A stretch of 64,000 bases of DNA from Gemmatimonadaceae bacterium (GTDB taxonomy: Bacteria > Gemmatimonadota > Gemmatimonadetes > Gemmatimonadales > Gemmatimonadaceae). The notes under the pieces were generated by a model. That model saw only the letters and a list, made by a program, of their open reading frames with translations. It ran no database searches and was not told the DNA's origin. The DNA lies in NCBI GenBank assembly GCA_030647905.1, contig JAUSJA010000026.1:496001-560000 (forward strand), in the 5' to 3' direction. Of the stretch, positions 19,270 through 27,947 are shown piece by piece (position 1 is the first letter of the stretch; every line of letters begins with the position of its first letter). The translations under genes and the position numbers were made by a program.

Positions 19270-19275
19270 TATACT
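19270..19275 (+). promoter_or_regulatory. Probable -10 element of the SWIB gene
   Basis: TATACT lies 70 nt upstream of the SWIB start codon, after the nfo stop. A good -35 is not obvious; CTCTTG at 17-nt spacing is the nearest candidate. Confidence 0.4.
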
Positions 19276-19345
19276 TTGCCTCGCGAGACGGCGCACCGGC
19301 CTCGGTGTAAACGGGCCACCCCGATTCAATCACTCAGGAGAAGCG

Positions 19346-19717
19346 ATGGCAACTGCGAAGAAGAAGAGCTCGGCGAAGAAGTCCTCGAAGTCAGTAAAGA
19401 AGACTCCCGCCAAGAAGAAAGCTCCCGCCAAGAAGAAGGCTCCCGCCAAGAAGAAGGCCGCGAAGCGCGTGCCGAGCGCGGCATTCATGAAGCCGATGAT
19501 GCCGAGCGCAGCGCTGAGCATGGTAGTGGGAACTGCTCCGCTTCCGCGCACCGAAGTCACGAAGAAGCTCTGGGCCTACATCAAGCGGAAGGGACTCCAG
19601 GATTCGAAGAACCGTCGCATGATCAACGCTGACGACAACCTCCGCCCCGTGTTCAACGGCGTTAGGCAGGTCTCCATGTTCGAGATGACCCGCCTCGTCA
19701 ACAAGCACCTGAAGTAG
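19346..19717 (+). CDS. SWIB/MDM2-domain protein with lysine-rich histone H1-like tail
   Basis: A 123-aa protein. Residues 1-41 are a basic tail with three repeats of APAKKK-type units, like bacterial histone H1-like proteins. Residues about 60-123 form a SWIB domain (RTEVTKKLWAYIKRKGLQ, then INADDNLRPVF and MFEMTRLVNKHLK). SWIB domains are known from eukaryotic chromatin remodelling and from Chlamydia and other bacteria. DNA binding through the tail is likely; the exact role is unknown. AGGAG lies 6 nt before the ATG. A hairpin with a T-run follows the gene. Confidence 0.9.
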   Translation: MATAKKKSSAKKSSKSVKKTPAKKKAPAKKKAPAKKKAAKRVPSAAFMKPMMPSAALSMVVGTAPLPRTEVTKKLWAYIKRKGLQDSKNRRMINADDNLRPVFNGVRQVSMFEMTRLVNKHLK

Positions 19718-19726
19718 ACAAGCACA

Positions 19727-20494
19727 TTGGCTGTCGCGTCGAACAAGGGGCGTGCTCAAGAGGCGCGCCCCTTTGCGCAGCGGTCCGCGCTGCGCCGGTT
19801 CTGGGAGAATTTCAAGGCGCTGCTCAGCGCTCTCTTGTTCTTCATCGTTCTCCGCACCTTCATAGTTGAAGCGTATCGGATTCCGTCGGGGAGCATGATT
19901 CCGACGCTGCTCGTCGGCGACTGGCTGTTCGTGAACAAGCTCGTGTACGGGCCCCATGTCCCGTTCACCAGTATCACTCTTCCGGGTTATCGCGATCCCC
20001 AGCATCGCGACGTCGTCGTGTTCAAGTCACCGACGCAGGCTGATCAACTGTGGGATCCCAATCCCACTCTCGTGAAGCGGCTGATTGGAATGCCGGGAGA
20101 CACTCTCTACATGCGGAAGGGAGTGCTTTTCATAAACGGAGTGCAGCAGCGGCAGCCGGGCCCGGTTCCGGCGGACCAGGTGATCGATTCGATTGATCCG
20201 CTGTTCGACTGGCAGAAGACGCTTGGGCTTAAGGCATCGAGGTTCGGCCCGGCACCGGCGCAGCCCACGCACGATAACTGGGGACCACTGATCGTGCCGG
20301 CGGGGCACTACTTCATGATGGGCGACAGTCGCTACAACTCGAAGGACAGCCGCTACTGGAGCTTCGTCCCGAGGGAGAACATCCGCGGCCAGCCGATGTT
20401 CGTGTACTATGCCTACAACGCCGACGACAGCGATCGCCCTCTTCCGTTCATCACCGACATCCGCTGGAGCAGGATCGGGCACTGGATCCACTGA
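19727..20494 (+). CDS. lepB: Signal peptidase I
   Basis: A 255-aa membrane-anchored protease that removes signal peptides from exported proteins. One N-terminal membrane helix (ALLSALLFFIVLRTFIV) precedes box B with the catalytic serine, IPSGSMIPTLLVGD (Ser56). The general-base lysine is in LVKRLIGMPGDT (Lys117). Box E is YFMMGDSRYNSKDSRYW. The only usable start is TTG at 19727, since the SWIB stop lies three codons upstream in the same frame. No good ribosome site is visible, and a terminator-like hairpin covers codons 7-16, so the real start may differ. Confidence 0.93.
   Translation: MAVASNKGRAQEARPFAQRSALRRFWENFKALLSALLFFIVLRTFIVEAYRIPSGSMIPTLLVGDWLFVNKLVYGPHVPFTSITLPGYRDPQHRDVVVFKSPTQADQLWDPNPTLVKRLIGMPGDTLYMRKGVLFINGVQQRQPGPVPADQVIDSIDPLFDWQKTLGLKASRFGPAPAQPTHDNWGPLIVPAGHYFMMGDSRYNSKDSRYWSFVPRENIRGQPMFVYYAYNADDSDRPLPFITDIRWSRIGHWIH
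19745..19774 (+). terminator. Terminator-like hairpin after the SWIB gene, inside the lepB 5' coding region
   Basis: AAGGGGCG and CGCCCCTT form a perfect 8-bp stem with a 13-nt loop, and the right arm ends in TTT. It begins 28 nt after the SWIB stop, as an intrinsic terminator would, but lies within codons 7-16 of the lepB frame. Confidence 0.5.
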
Positions 20495-20518
20495 GCTCGG
20501 GCCGCCCGATCCGGATTT

Positions 20519-20950
20519 CTATTCGGCGACGAGTGCGAGCGGCCTGGTGAAGGTCGAGTCGAACGTCACAGCACGGTGATAATCGTCCGGGCGATAATCC
20601 GGATCCATGACCACGTAGCGGTCGCCCACGCGAAGGATGTGCACCTTGCGGTCCGGCGACTCCGCGTGCAACGCTCGTCCGTACGCGATCGCGGCGCGAG
20701 CGCAGAGAGCAGGATCACTCACCGGCTTCACGTCACGCGACTTGACGCGCATCACGTTGTATACCGCGAGGGTGCGCTCGGCGATTGCGTCCCTGCGTCT
20801 CATCAGCGACGTGAACAGCCGCTGATTGTACCGTGCCCCAGGCGCCGGACGCACGCAGCCAGCTTCGTGGGTGGCCGGAAACGCCACGGGGCTAAGCGCC
20901 AGAATCGGCGTCGCCGCGACGGCCGCGGCAATCCAGAGTCGAGTATGCAT
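20519..20950 (-). CDS. Hypothetical secreted protein
   Basis: A 143-aa protein with a signal peptide (WIAAAVAATPILALSPVAFPA). The mature part has two cysteines (AGCVRPAP and DPALCARAA) and a central helix-rich region (RRRDAIAERTLAVYNVMRV), then KVHILRVGDRYVVMDPDYRPDD. I do not recognise the family. It stands alone, convergent with lepB. The biased composition and leader argue for a real exported protein rather than a chance frame. Confidence 0.65.
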   Translation of the reverse strand: MHTRLWIAAAVAATPILALSPVAFPATHEAGCVRPAPGARYNQRLFTSLMRRRDAIAERTLAVYNVMRVKSRDVKPVSDPALCARAAIAYGRALHAESPDRKVHILRVGDRYVVMDPDYRPDDYHRAVTFDSTFTRPLALVAE

Positions 20951-21104
20951 GGCAGGAATACGACTGATCGCTCCGGGCAGAGGTAACCGGCGGCGCCTGT
21001 ATCAGGCGGCCGGAACCCGCTCGGCACGATGAGCACCGTCTTCGCGTCGCAACCGGGAGTGCCTCCGCAATAACGGGATTCGCGCCGGACAGTACATTCT
21101 CCGC

Positions 21105-21692
21105 ATGCGCGATTTCATCGCCAGGCAGAACAGCGAGCGTCTTCGTCAGCGGTTGTCGGCGGGAATCAGGGTTCGCGAGCCGGCGGCATTCGGGAAACTG
21201 GCGCGATCGCTTGTGGAGATGGCGCTCATCACCGGTATCGTGGCGCGCGTGTACCGCGCGATGGTGCTGAGCCGTTCCTCGGGCGCGAGTGGCGCCTACA
21301 TCGCAGTGGCGCTGACCGTCGGCGCACTTTTCCTGCTTCTGATGGCGACGCTGCACCTGAGCCGTTATCCGCTTCGCGACTGGACGTGGCGCGCGCCGGT
21401 ATTCGCGTTCGCCGAGGGCGGGTTCGAGATGCTGACCAGTCTCGCGTTGATTGGGATGTCGCGCGAGCCGCTCGGCACATCCGCGGCGCATCTGCGCGAC
21501 TGGCCGGGAATGGCCATCGGCACCGTCGGATGGCGGGTCTTCACGATTTCGTTGTTCGCGCTCCTGCTGGCGGGTGTCGTGAAGTGGGTGCGCTACGTGC
21601 TGCTCCGAAAGGAACATGCGGCGTGGACTGACGGGACGGTGAAGGCCGGAATTCGCGGCGAGAGCTTCGTGGAGCGGCGCCGCCCACGCTAG
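21105..21692 (+). CDS. Hypothetical integral membrane protein
   Basis: A 195-aa protein with about four predicted membrane helices: LVEMALITGIVARVY (weak), AYIAVALTVGALFLLLMATL, FEMLTSLALIGMS (weak) and VFTISLFALLLAGVVKWV. Basic N- and C-termini suggest both are cytoplasmic. No family is recognised. It lies just upstream of the bacilliredoxin gene on the same strand, with a -10-like TATAAT between them, so co-transcription is uncertain. Confidence 0.65.
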   Translation: MRDFIARQNSERLRQRLSAGIRVREPAAFGKLARSLVEMALITGIVARVYRAMVLSRSSGASGAYIAVALTVGALFLLLMATLHLSRYPLRDWTWRAPVFAFAEGGFEMLTSLALIGMSREPLGTSAAHLRDWPGMAIGTVGWRVFTISLFALLLAGVVKWVRYVLLRKEHAAWTDGTVKAGIRGESFVERRRPR

Positions 21693-21712
21693 GGTCCTCC
21701 CGGGAACCTCGT

Positions 21713-21718
21713 TATAAT
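21713..21718 (+). promoter_or_regulatory. Probable -10 element of the bacilliredoxin gene
   Basis: A consensus TATAAT lies 38 nt upstream of the bacilliredoxin ATG. No matching -35 hexamer is clear. Confidence 0.4.
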
Positions 21719-21756
21719 TCGAAAGCAGGCATTACAACAACAAGTGGGGTTACGGG

Positions 21757-22200
21757 ATGTACGATGAGAGAATTGTCACGCCGATGCGGCAGGAGCTCAC
21801 GCGGCTCGGTGTCGAAGAGATGCGGACACCGGAAGAGGTGGACGCCAAGCTGAAGGATGCCAGGGGAACGGCGCTCGTAGTGGTCAACTCCGTCTGCGGC
21901 TGCGCTGCGCGCAACGCGCGCCCCGCCGTGGCGAAGGCACTCGAGCATGCAGTGAAGCCCGACGCGCTGACGACCGTTTTCGCCGGCCAGGATATACAGG
22001 CCGTGCAGCGGGCGCGCAGCTATTTCACCGGCTACCCGCCTTCCTCACCGCAGATCGGGCTTTTGAAGGACGGCAAGCTGGTGTTCATGCTCGAGCGCCA
22101 TCAGATCGAAGGACGCACGGCGAACGAGGTCGCCGAGGATCTGGTCGGAGCCTTCGATAAGTACTGCGAGGGGACCGTGGCCGTACAGGCGATGGCCTGA
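21757..22200 (+). CDS. BrxA/BrxB (YphP/YqiW) family bacilliredoxin
   Basis: A 147-aa thioredoxin-fold protein of the UPF0403 family. The signature is the CGC motif in VVVNSVCGCAARNARP (Cys46 and Cys48). Bacilliredoxins remove bacillithiol from protein disulfides in Firmicutes. Other conserved stretches are TVFAGQDIQAVQRAR, GYPPSSPQIGLLKDGK and ERHQIEGR. The length is normal. A YpdA-like protein, the reductase of the same pathway, is encoded at 58068-58781 but lacks its NAD(P)H-binding segment. Whether this organism makes bacillithiol cannot be seen here. Confidence 0.93.
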   Translation: MYDERIVTPMRQELTRLGVEEMRTPEEVDAKLKDARGTALVVVNSVCGCAARNARPAVAKALEHAVKPDALTTVFAGQDIQAVQRARSYFTGYPPSSPQIGLLKDGKLVFMLERHQIEGRTANEVAEDLVGAFDKYCEGTVAVQAMA

Positions 22201-22254
22201 TCGCTTGAAGGCGTTCTCGGTTGCAGTTATTTAGTATTAATAAGTGACTAAAGT

Positions 22255-23541
22255 TTACCGAGAGTAGCTAATCCACCGTCCCATCTCCCTCATCGTCGGC
22301 CGCTTGCCGTACATCAGCAGCCCCACCCGGTAGATCCGTGCGGCCAGCCACGTCGCGCCGAGGCAGGCGAGAATGAGCCCGATCAGCGTGCCGACCAGCT
22401 CGTACCACGGCACACTCCCGAGACTCAGGCGCAACGGCATGATGATCGGCGCGGAGAAGGGAAGCCACGACATCACGCTCGCCAGCCGCGAAGTCGGATT
22501 GAGCAGAATGGGGTTGATGAAGATCGCCGTCGCCACGAGCAGGATCAGCATTGGCTGCACCGCCTGCTGCGCTTCCTGCTCGGTGTTCACGGACGACCCG
22601 ACTGCCGCGTAGAGCGACGAATAGAAGATGAATCCAAGCACGAAAAACAGCAGCAGCAGCAGCGCGAGTCCGATCGAGATCTCGGGGAGCGCGAAAGGCA
22701 TGGTGCTGATTCCGAACTTCTGAAGTATCGGCTGCCGCAGCTTGAACATGATGACGGTGGTGATCACCCACAGTATCTGCTGGGTGAGACCCACCGCACC
22801 GACGCCGAGGATCTTGCCCGCGAGCAGCGTCTCCGGGGGCACACTCGACACCACGACTTCGGCCACGCGGGTCGTCTTCTCCTCCAGCACTCCGCGCAGG
22901 ACGTTCTGTCCGTACAGCACGATGGACATGTACAGCAGGAAGGCGATCGCGCCGGCGAAGATGATGCTCACGGTGCCCGATCCGCCGCGCCCCTTGTCCG
23001 TGATCCGCTCGGAGTTGAGCCGGAGTGGAATGAACGTCAGAGCGGTTACCTTGCTGGAATCGATTCCGGCGTTGGTGAGCCGCTGCGCCAGGAGCGCCTC
23101 CTTGACGGCCGCCCGCAGCCGTTCCATGTCGCCGAGCGATGTGGCGTTTCGGCCGGAGTAGCTCGCTTCCTCGCCACCGATGGTGCGGCTGTCGGCGACG
23201 AGATATCCGCTCAACTGCCTCGCCATCACCTGCCTGGTCGCGGTGCTCTCGGCCTGCGTGAGCTCGCCTGGCTTGAGCACCACCACCTGCGGAGGAACGG
23301 AGCCCGGCTCGCGGCCGCGGCTCATCACGTCCGCGATGCGCTGTCCGATGCCAGTGGTGGTGGCGTCGAGGATCCGTGTGTTGGTGAACTCGGCGGTCGA
23401 CTTCGACCGCTTGGCCAGGACCGCCGGAACGATGATCATCGCCCCGAAGAAGAGCGGACCGAAGATCGTCGCGAAGATGAACCACTTCGTGCGGACGCGC
23501 TCGAGATACTCGCGCTTGATGATCGCCCAGAGCTTAGCCAT
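22255..23541 (-). CDS. ABC transporter permease, NatB-like
   Basis: A 428-aa membrane protein of the NatB/ABC-2 type. A first helix (WFIFATIFGPLFFGAMIIV) is followed by a large extracytoplasmic domain (about 45-190), then five or six C-terminal helices, including IIFAGAIAFLLYMSIVLYG and ALLLLLFFVLGFIFYSSLYA. Members of COG1668 act in Na+ or multidrug export with a NatA ATPase. It overlaps the ATPase gene by 8 nt, so the two form one operon. It is convergent with the bacilliredoxin gene across an AT-rich 54-nt gap. Confidence 0.9.
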   Translation of the reverse strand: MAKLWAIIKREYLERVRTKWFIFATIFGPLFFGAMIIVPAVLAKRSKSTAEFTNTRILDATTTGIGQRIADVMSRGREPGSVPPQVVVLKPGELTQAESTATRQVMARQLSGYLVADSRTIGGEEASYSGRNATSLGDMERLRAAVKEALLAQRLTNAGIDSSKVTALTFIPLRLNSERITDKGRGGSGTVSIIFAGAIAFLLYMSIVLYGQNVLRGVLEEKTTRVAEVVVSSVPPETLLAGKILGVGAVGLTQQILWVITTVIMFKLRQPILQKFGISTMPFALPEISIGLALLLLLFFVLGFIFYSSLYAAVGSSVNTEQEAQQAVQPMLILLVATAIFINPILLNPTSRLASVMSWLPFSAPIIMPLRLSLGSVPWYELVGTLIGLILACLGATWLAARIYRVGLLMYGKRPTMREMGRWISYSR

Positions 23542-24499
23542 GTCCAGTCATCCCCATTTCAACGCCGGCGGCCCCGACTCTCTCGAGGAATATCTGATGC
23601 AGCGACGGTTGCACGATCTCGAATCTGTTGATGGAAGCCCCGGCGGTAACGATCCTCTGCAGAAGAGCCTGCGGATCTGCACCCTTCGCCAGCTCGATCT
23701 CGAAGTATCGGTTGGAGTCATCCACCCGGTCCACCAGCGATCTGTCGCTTAGTACCGCGGAGACGGCGGCGGATGGCTGGCCGCCAAGGCCAAGTGCAAT
23801 GTTGCGCGTGCCGTGCGACTGTTTGATCTCGGTGATCGAGCCGTCGAGAACCTTCTCGCCCCGCGCGATGATGCACACCGAGTCGCAGATCCGCTCGGCG
23901 TTGTCCATCAGGTGTGTGCTGAAGATGATCGTCTTGCCGCGTTGCTTGAGCTCGACGATGGTGTCTTTCAGCGCCTGCGTATTGATCGGGTCGAGTCCGC
24001 TGAACGGCTCGTCGAGGATGATGAGATCGGGGTCGTGCAGCAGTGTGCCGATGAACTGTACTTTCTGCTGCATGCCGCGGGAGAGCTCGTCGATCCTGGA
24101 AAGTCCCCAGTCCTTTTCTGCCGTCTTGAGGTCCAGCCGCTCCAGCCACTCGGTGATGCGACGGTCGGCCACGTCCCGCTTCATCCCCTTGAGCTCGGCC
24201 AGGAAGCGGAGGATGCGACGAACCTGCATCTTGCGATATAGCCCGCGCTCCTCGGGGAGGTATCCGATGTGATCGGTGAGCGCGGGGTCGTTCGCGGGGC
24301 GTCCGAGAATGCGGATGGAGCCCTGATCCGGAGCGATGATGTTGAGGATCATCCGGATGGTCGTTGTCTTCCCTGCGCCGTTCGGCCCGAGAAGACCGTA
24401 TACGGCTCCGCGCGGAACGCGAAGCGACAGATCGCGCACCGCGACATGCTCGGCGTAGCGCTTGTAGGCGTTATCTATTTCTATGCTGAAGTCGGCCAT
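23534..24499 (-). CDS. ABC transporter ATP-binding protein, NatA-like
   Basis: A 321-aa ATPase partner of the downstream permease. Walker A is GLLGPNGAGKTTT, the signature is IDELSRGMQQKVQF, and Walker B is LIILDEPFSGLDP. The H-loop is in IIFSTHLMDNAE. A C-terminal extension (about 225-321) is usual for ABC-2 exporters. The ATG at 24499 gives the canonical N-terminus (FSIEIDNAYKRYAEHVAV); the open frame runs upstream to 24787. The signature reads LSRGM instead of LSGGQ, a common variant in this subgroup. Confidence 0.92.
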   Translation of the reverse strand: MADFSIEIDNAYKRYAEHVAVRDLSLRVPRGAVYGLLGPNGAGKTTTIRMILNIIAPDQGSIRILGRPANDPALTDHIGYLPEERGLYRKMQVRRILRFLAELKGMKRDVADRRITEWLERLDLKTAEKDWGLSRIDELSRGMQQKVQFIGTLLHDPDLIILDEPFSGLDPINTQALKDTIVELKQRGKTIIFSTHLMDNAERICDSVCIIARGEKVLDGSITEIKQSHGTRNIALGLGGQPSAAVSAVLSDRSLVDRVDDSNRYFEIELAKGADPQALLQRIVTAGASINRFEIVQPSLHQIFLERVGAAGVEMGMTGHG

Positions 24500-24555
24500 G
24501 TAGTCCAGGTTCTCGCGTTGCCGTACAATATAGGTGTGACATTCCCGGAACGCGG

Positions 24556-25737
24556 TTGACCGCGAACAGAGTTTACAGGTCGTTCGCACATGCGTTCTCC
24601 CGGGACCGCATCCGCTTCGACCGGAACGAGTTGGCGGGCGCGTTTGGCGACATCGGCACCGATTTGCCTCTGCTGGTGGGGATGATTCTCGCGGCGGGTC
24701 TTCACAGCGCGAGCGTGCTCGTGATGTTCGGGCTGATGCAGTACATGACCGCGATATCGTACGGCATGCCGATGCCGGTGCAGCCACTCAAGGCCGTCGC
24801 GGTGATCGTGATCACACAGAAGATCGCGCCGGGCGTTCTGTACGGCGGCGGTCTGGCGATCGGCATCGCGATGCTCGCGCTCACCGTGACCGGCGGAATT
24901 GACTGGCTCGCGCGTGTGGTGCCGAAGGCGGTAGTGCGCGGACTTCAGCTCGGGCTCGGAATTCAGCTGTCGTTGCTGGCGCTCCGCGACTACGTGCAAG
25001 CGGACGGCCCTCGCGGATATGTCCTCGCTATCGTCGCATTCGCGCTCATCATCGCGCTCTTCGGCAATCGCCGCTTTCCGCCTGCGCTCCCGGTGATCGC
25101 GCTCGGCATCGTCTACGCGCTGGTATTCAAACTGAGCGGCACGGACTTCACGGCCGCAGCAGGGCTGACGCTGCCGCGCATCCAGCCGGTGAGCACGGCG
25201 GACATGGTAACCGGGTTCCTCGTGCTCGCGCTCCCGCAGATACCGCTCTCACTCGGGAATTCAGTTCTCGCCACGCGCCAGGTGGCGGAGGACCTGTTTC
25301 CGGAGCGACGGATACGCGTGAAGCGCCTCAGCCTGACCTATGCGCTGATGAATCTCGTGAATCCGTTTTTCGGGGGCGTGCCGACCTGCCATGGGTCGGG
25401 CGGGCTCGTCGGGCATTACACGTTCGGCGCGAGGACGGGCGGCTCGATCATCATCTACGGCTCCATTTTTCTCGTGCTCGGGTTGTTCTTCGCTCACGGA
25501 TTCCAGCAGGTGGTGGAGGTATTTCCGCTACCGATGCTGGGCGTTCTGCTCTTCTTCGAGGGTGCGGCACTGATGTTGATGGTGCGGGATCAGGCCGGTG
25601 ACCGGAACGATCTGTTCATCGCTGTGGTCGTCGGGCTTATCGCCAATGGCGTTCCCTACGGCTATGCCGTCGCTCTCGTGATCGGGACGCTCTTATCATA
25701 CCTGAGACGCGCACCGGGCAACGCAGATTCGAAGTAG
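24556..25737 (+). CDS. MOT1-type molybdate (or sulfate) transporter
   Basis: A 393-aa membrane protein with about ten hydrophobic segments. The paired family motifs are GAFGDIGTDLPLLVGMI near residue 28 and NPFFGGVPTCHGSGGLVGHY near residue 275, with LPQIPLSLGNSVLATRQVA between them. These mark the MFS_MOT1/SulP-related molybdate transporters. No STAS domain is present, unlike typical SulP sulfate transporters. The start is TTG at 24556. It is divergent from the NatA-like gene, with only 56 nt holding both promoters. Substrate choice between molybdate and sulfate is not resolved. Confidence 0.88.
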   Translation: MTANRVYRSFAHAFSRDRIRFDRNELAGAFGDIGTDLPLLVGMILAAGLHSASVLVMFGLMQYMTAISYGMPMPVQPLKAVAVIVITQKIAPGVLYGGGLAIGIAMLALTVTGGIDWLARVVPKAVVRGLQLGLGIQLSLLALRDYVQADGPRGYVLAIVAFALIIALFGNRRFPPALPVIALGIVYALVFKLSGTDFTAAAGLTLPRIQPVSTADMVTGFLVLALPQIPLSLGNSVLATRQVAEDLFPERRIRVKRLSLTYALMNLVNPFFGGVPTCHGSGGLVGHYTFGARTGGSIIIYGSIFLVLGLFFAHGFQQVVEVFPLPMLGVLLFFEGAALMLMVRDQAGDRNDLFIAVVVGLIANGVPYGYAVALVIGTLLSYLRRAPGNADSK

Positions 25738-25756
25738 AGCAGGAAGTGTCGAGCCG

Positions 25757-27472
25757 CTACCTGAGCTCGATGTTCCGGGTAGTCGCAGCCCTCTGGCCGC
25801 CTGAATCTCCCGCTTCGATACGAAGCACGTACTTCCCCTTCGGAATCAGGGACAGGTCGAGAACCACAGACCTGGCGGTGACACTCCCGAGCGCCGCTGT
25901 CTCGTGCCACGAGATCTTCAACGGGCTGCTTCGCGAAGCGAGGCCGATTGATTCACCAAGGCGGCGGAGCGCTCCCGCCGGGACGCGGGTGAGTGTGAGC
26001 GAAACGGGGAGGGCGCTATCGGTTCTCACGAGTCCGTACGCTTCCCAGTAGAGTCCGAGCTTGCGGCGCGCGACCTCGGTACCACCGATCGCCGTTTTCA
26101 TCGCCGCGCCGAGATCGCCGGCTTCGCTCTCCACCGGCTCGAACAACAGAACGTCCGACATCGTCACCGCGCCTTGCTCGTGCAGGGAAAGCATGAGCCC
26201 GGTCCTCTTCCATGCGGCGCGCCGCTTCTCCGTCGCGATGACCTCCAGACTCATGATGGCCGGCCGTGAATCCACAATCACGCTCACCGCCGACCTCGTC
26301 CCCTCTGTGAACCCGATGTACGGACTCGAGTTTTCGTCGCGCGCGATCACCAGCGCCGCACCAACGCGCGATGAATCGAGGTCGGCACTATGCGACACGT
26401 CGTACGCCACCACGACGAGCGCCGAATCCCCACGCCGGAATACCGCCACCTGCGGATCGAGCTTGAACACGCGTTCCGCCATCACCGGCGCGTAGCGTTC
26501 GGCGGACGCATTCGTGTCGAGGTCGAACGCCACCACCGGGACGGAGTCGAGACGCAGTGACACGGGGATGAAATGATAGTTGGGCGTCGCCTCGTGTCCG
26601 GAAATCGGTCCGTTGTACGGATCCATGGATGAGCCGCGGTCTCGAGTCCAGTAGCGTGCCCAGCCGTACCGCACGATCATCTCGCGCATGTCGTTCGCCC
26701 ATCTGAGGTTGAACGTGTTGCGCGCCGGCTCTAGAATGCGCGCCATGGTGTGACGCGCGTAGTGCTCTGTTCGCCTGTCGTTGCCGGCAAGCGACCAGAA
26801 TGGGTCGGCCATCCACCACAGGCGCTCGGCGACCTCCTCGTTGCGGCCGCATCCCACCCGGCCGAACCGCTTTCGCTGATCTGCGTCGAGAATCGGCGAC
26901 ATATCGGTCCACCGGCACCGCTCGGACGCAGGCATCGCGCGGAGCGCACGTGTGAACGCGCTGTCGGACCCCGCGCCCGACGCTGTCTCGTGAAGAGCGA
27001 GGCCCTGGAGCGCGGCGCACCACCACTCTGATGCCTGGCATTCGTTTGCCACTCTCACCGCGGCGGTGTCGTTCCCGGACTCCAGGAGATAGCGCAAACG
27101 CTGGCCGGTTATCCATCCGTCGCGTGGCGACTTTGCGGCTGCGCTGTCGAGAGTTGCGAGGAGCGCTGTGCGAGCGCGCCGGATGGACCTCGGGTCCTTT
27201 GCCTCGACGGTGTCATCCTCCGAATTCCATTGGCAGAAGCGGCCTATGCGAGCGTCGCAACGATGGGGGTCTCGTCCGCCAAGCTGGAACGGGAGATTCT
27301 GGCGCCGGACACTCTCGAAGCGCTCCTGTGCGCGGACGACACGCCGGTGCACCCGGGCCGAGTCGCTCTTCTGCTGTGCAGCAGCGGGATGGGAAGCGAA
27401 GACTGCAAGCGCTGCCGCCGTCGTCGTGAGGAATCCCGTCGCATGAAGGAGAGAGGCCCTGCCAGCGCGCAT
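25757..27472 (-). CDS. Secreted GWxTD-like protein of unknown function
   Basis: A 571-aa exported protein with leader GFLTTTAAALAVFASHPAAAQ. Residues about 205-300 resemble the GWxTD domain: ERLWWMADPFWSLAGNDRR, NTFNLRWANDMREMIVRYGW and a closing WTRDRGSS. Residues 300-571 look like beta-sandwich repeats ending in LSLIPKGKYVLRIEAGDSGG. Such proteins are frequent in Gemmatimonadota and Acidobacteria, but none has a firm function known to me. It is convergent with the MOT1-like gene and upstream of sufU on the same strand. Confidence 0.7.
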   Translation of the reverse strand: MRAGRASLLHATGFLTTTAAALAVFASHPAAAQQKSDSARVHRRVVRAQERFESVRRQNLPFQLGGRDPHRCDARIGRFCQWNSEDDTVEAKDPRSIRRARTALLATLDSAAAKSPRDGWITGQRLRYLLESGNDTAAVRVANECQASEWWCAALQGLALHETASGAGSDSAFTRALRAMPASERCRWTDMSPILDADQRKRFGRVGCGRNEEVAERLWWMADPFWSLAGNDRRTEHYARHTMARILEPARNTFNLRWANDMREMIVRYGWARYWTRDRGSSMDPYNGPISGHEATPNYHFIPVSLRLDSVPVVAFDLDTNASAERYAPVMAERVFKLDPQVAVFRRGDSALVVVAYDVSHSADLDSSRVGAALVIARDENSSPYIGFTEGTRSAVSVIVDSRPAIMSLEVIATEKRRAAWKRTGLMLSLHEQGAVTMSDVLLFEPVESEAGDLGAAMKTAIGGTEVARRKLGLYWEAYGLVRTDSALPVSLTLTRVPAGALRRLGESIGLASRSSPLKISWHETAALGSVTARSVVLDLSLIPKGKYVLRIEAGDSGGQRAATTRNIELR

Positions 27473-27494
27473 CGCTACATCCCCGCTTTCTCTG

Positions 27495-27947
27495 CTATTC
27501 CGCGCGCTTCGCCAGTGCCGTCTCGAGTGCGTTCCAGGCGAGCAGCGCGCATTTTACCCGTGCAGGAAATCTGGCGACTCCGCTCAATGCGCGCAGCGAC
27601 CCGAGCGCCGCATCGTCCGCCGCCTGCGCGTCGCCCATGACCATGCTGCGGAAGCGCGCGCTCAGCGCCTCGATCTCGGCGACGCTTTTTCCCTTCACGA
27701 GCTGTGTCATCATGGACGCCGACGCCTGCGAGATGGAGCAGCCGCGCCCGGAGAAGCTGAGATCGCCGATCGCATCACCGTCGTAGCGGACGTGAACAGT
27801 GATCTCGTCGCCGCAGAGCGGATTCTTCATCACCACCGATGCATCCGGGTTCGCGATCTCACCCTTGTTGCGTGGACGGCGGTAGTGATCGAGGATCAAC
27901 TCCTGGTAAAGCGCGCCGATCTGCGCCGAGCGGTCAGACGGCGGCAT
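27495..27947 (-). CDS. sufU: SUF iron-sulfur assembly protein SufU
   Basis: A 150-aa NifU-N/IscU-fold protein. The three conserved cysteines are in MKNPLCGDEITVHV, FSGRGCSISQAS and ARVKCALLAWNAL, with Asp44 next to the first, as in zinc-bound SufU. SufU takes persulfide from SufS. The SufU insertion between the second and third cysteines (DAQAADDAALGSLRAL) separates it from IscU. Its start overlaps the sufS end by 14 nt, so translation is coupled. Confidence 0.94.
   Translation of the reverse strand: MPPSDRSAQIGALYQELILDHYRRPRNKGEIANPDASVVMKNPLCGDEITVHVRYDGDAIGDLSFSGRGCSISQASASMMTQLVKGKSVAEIEALSARFRSMVMGDAQAADDAALGSLRALSGVARFPARVKCALLAWNALETALAKRAE

Noticed and set aside
19346-20494. Possible SWIB-LepB fusion by stop read-through, since both frames are the same
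   Set aside because: The TAG is followed by no read-through context, a terminator-like hairpin lies just after it, and the two proteins act in different places.
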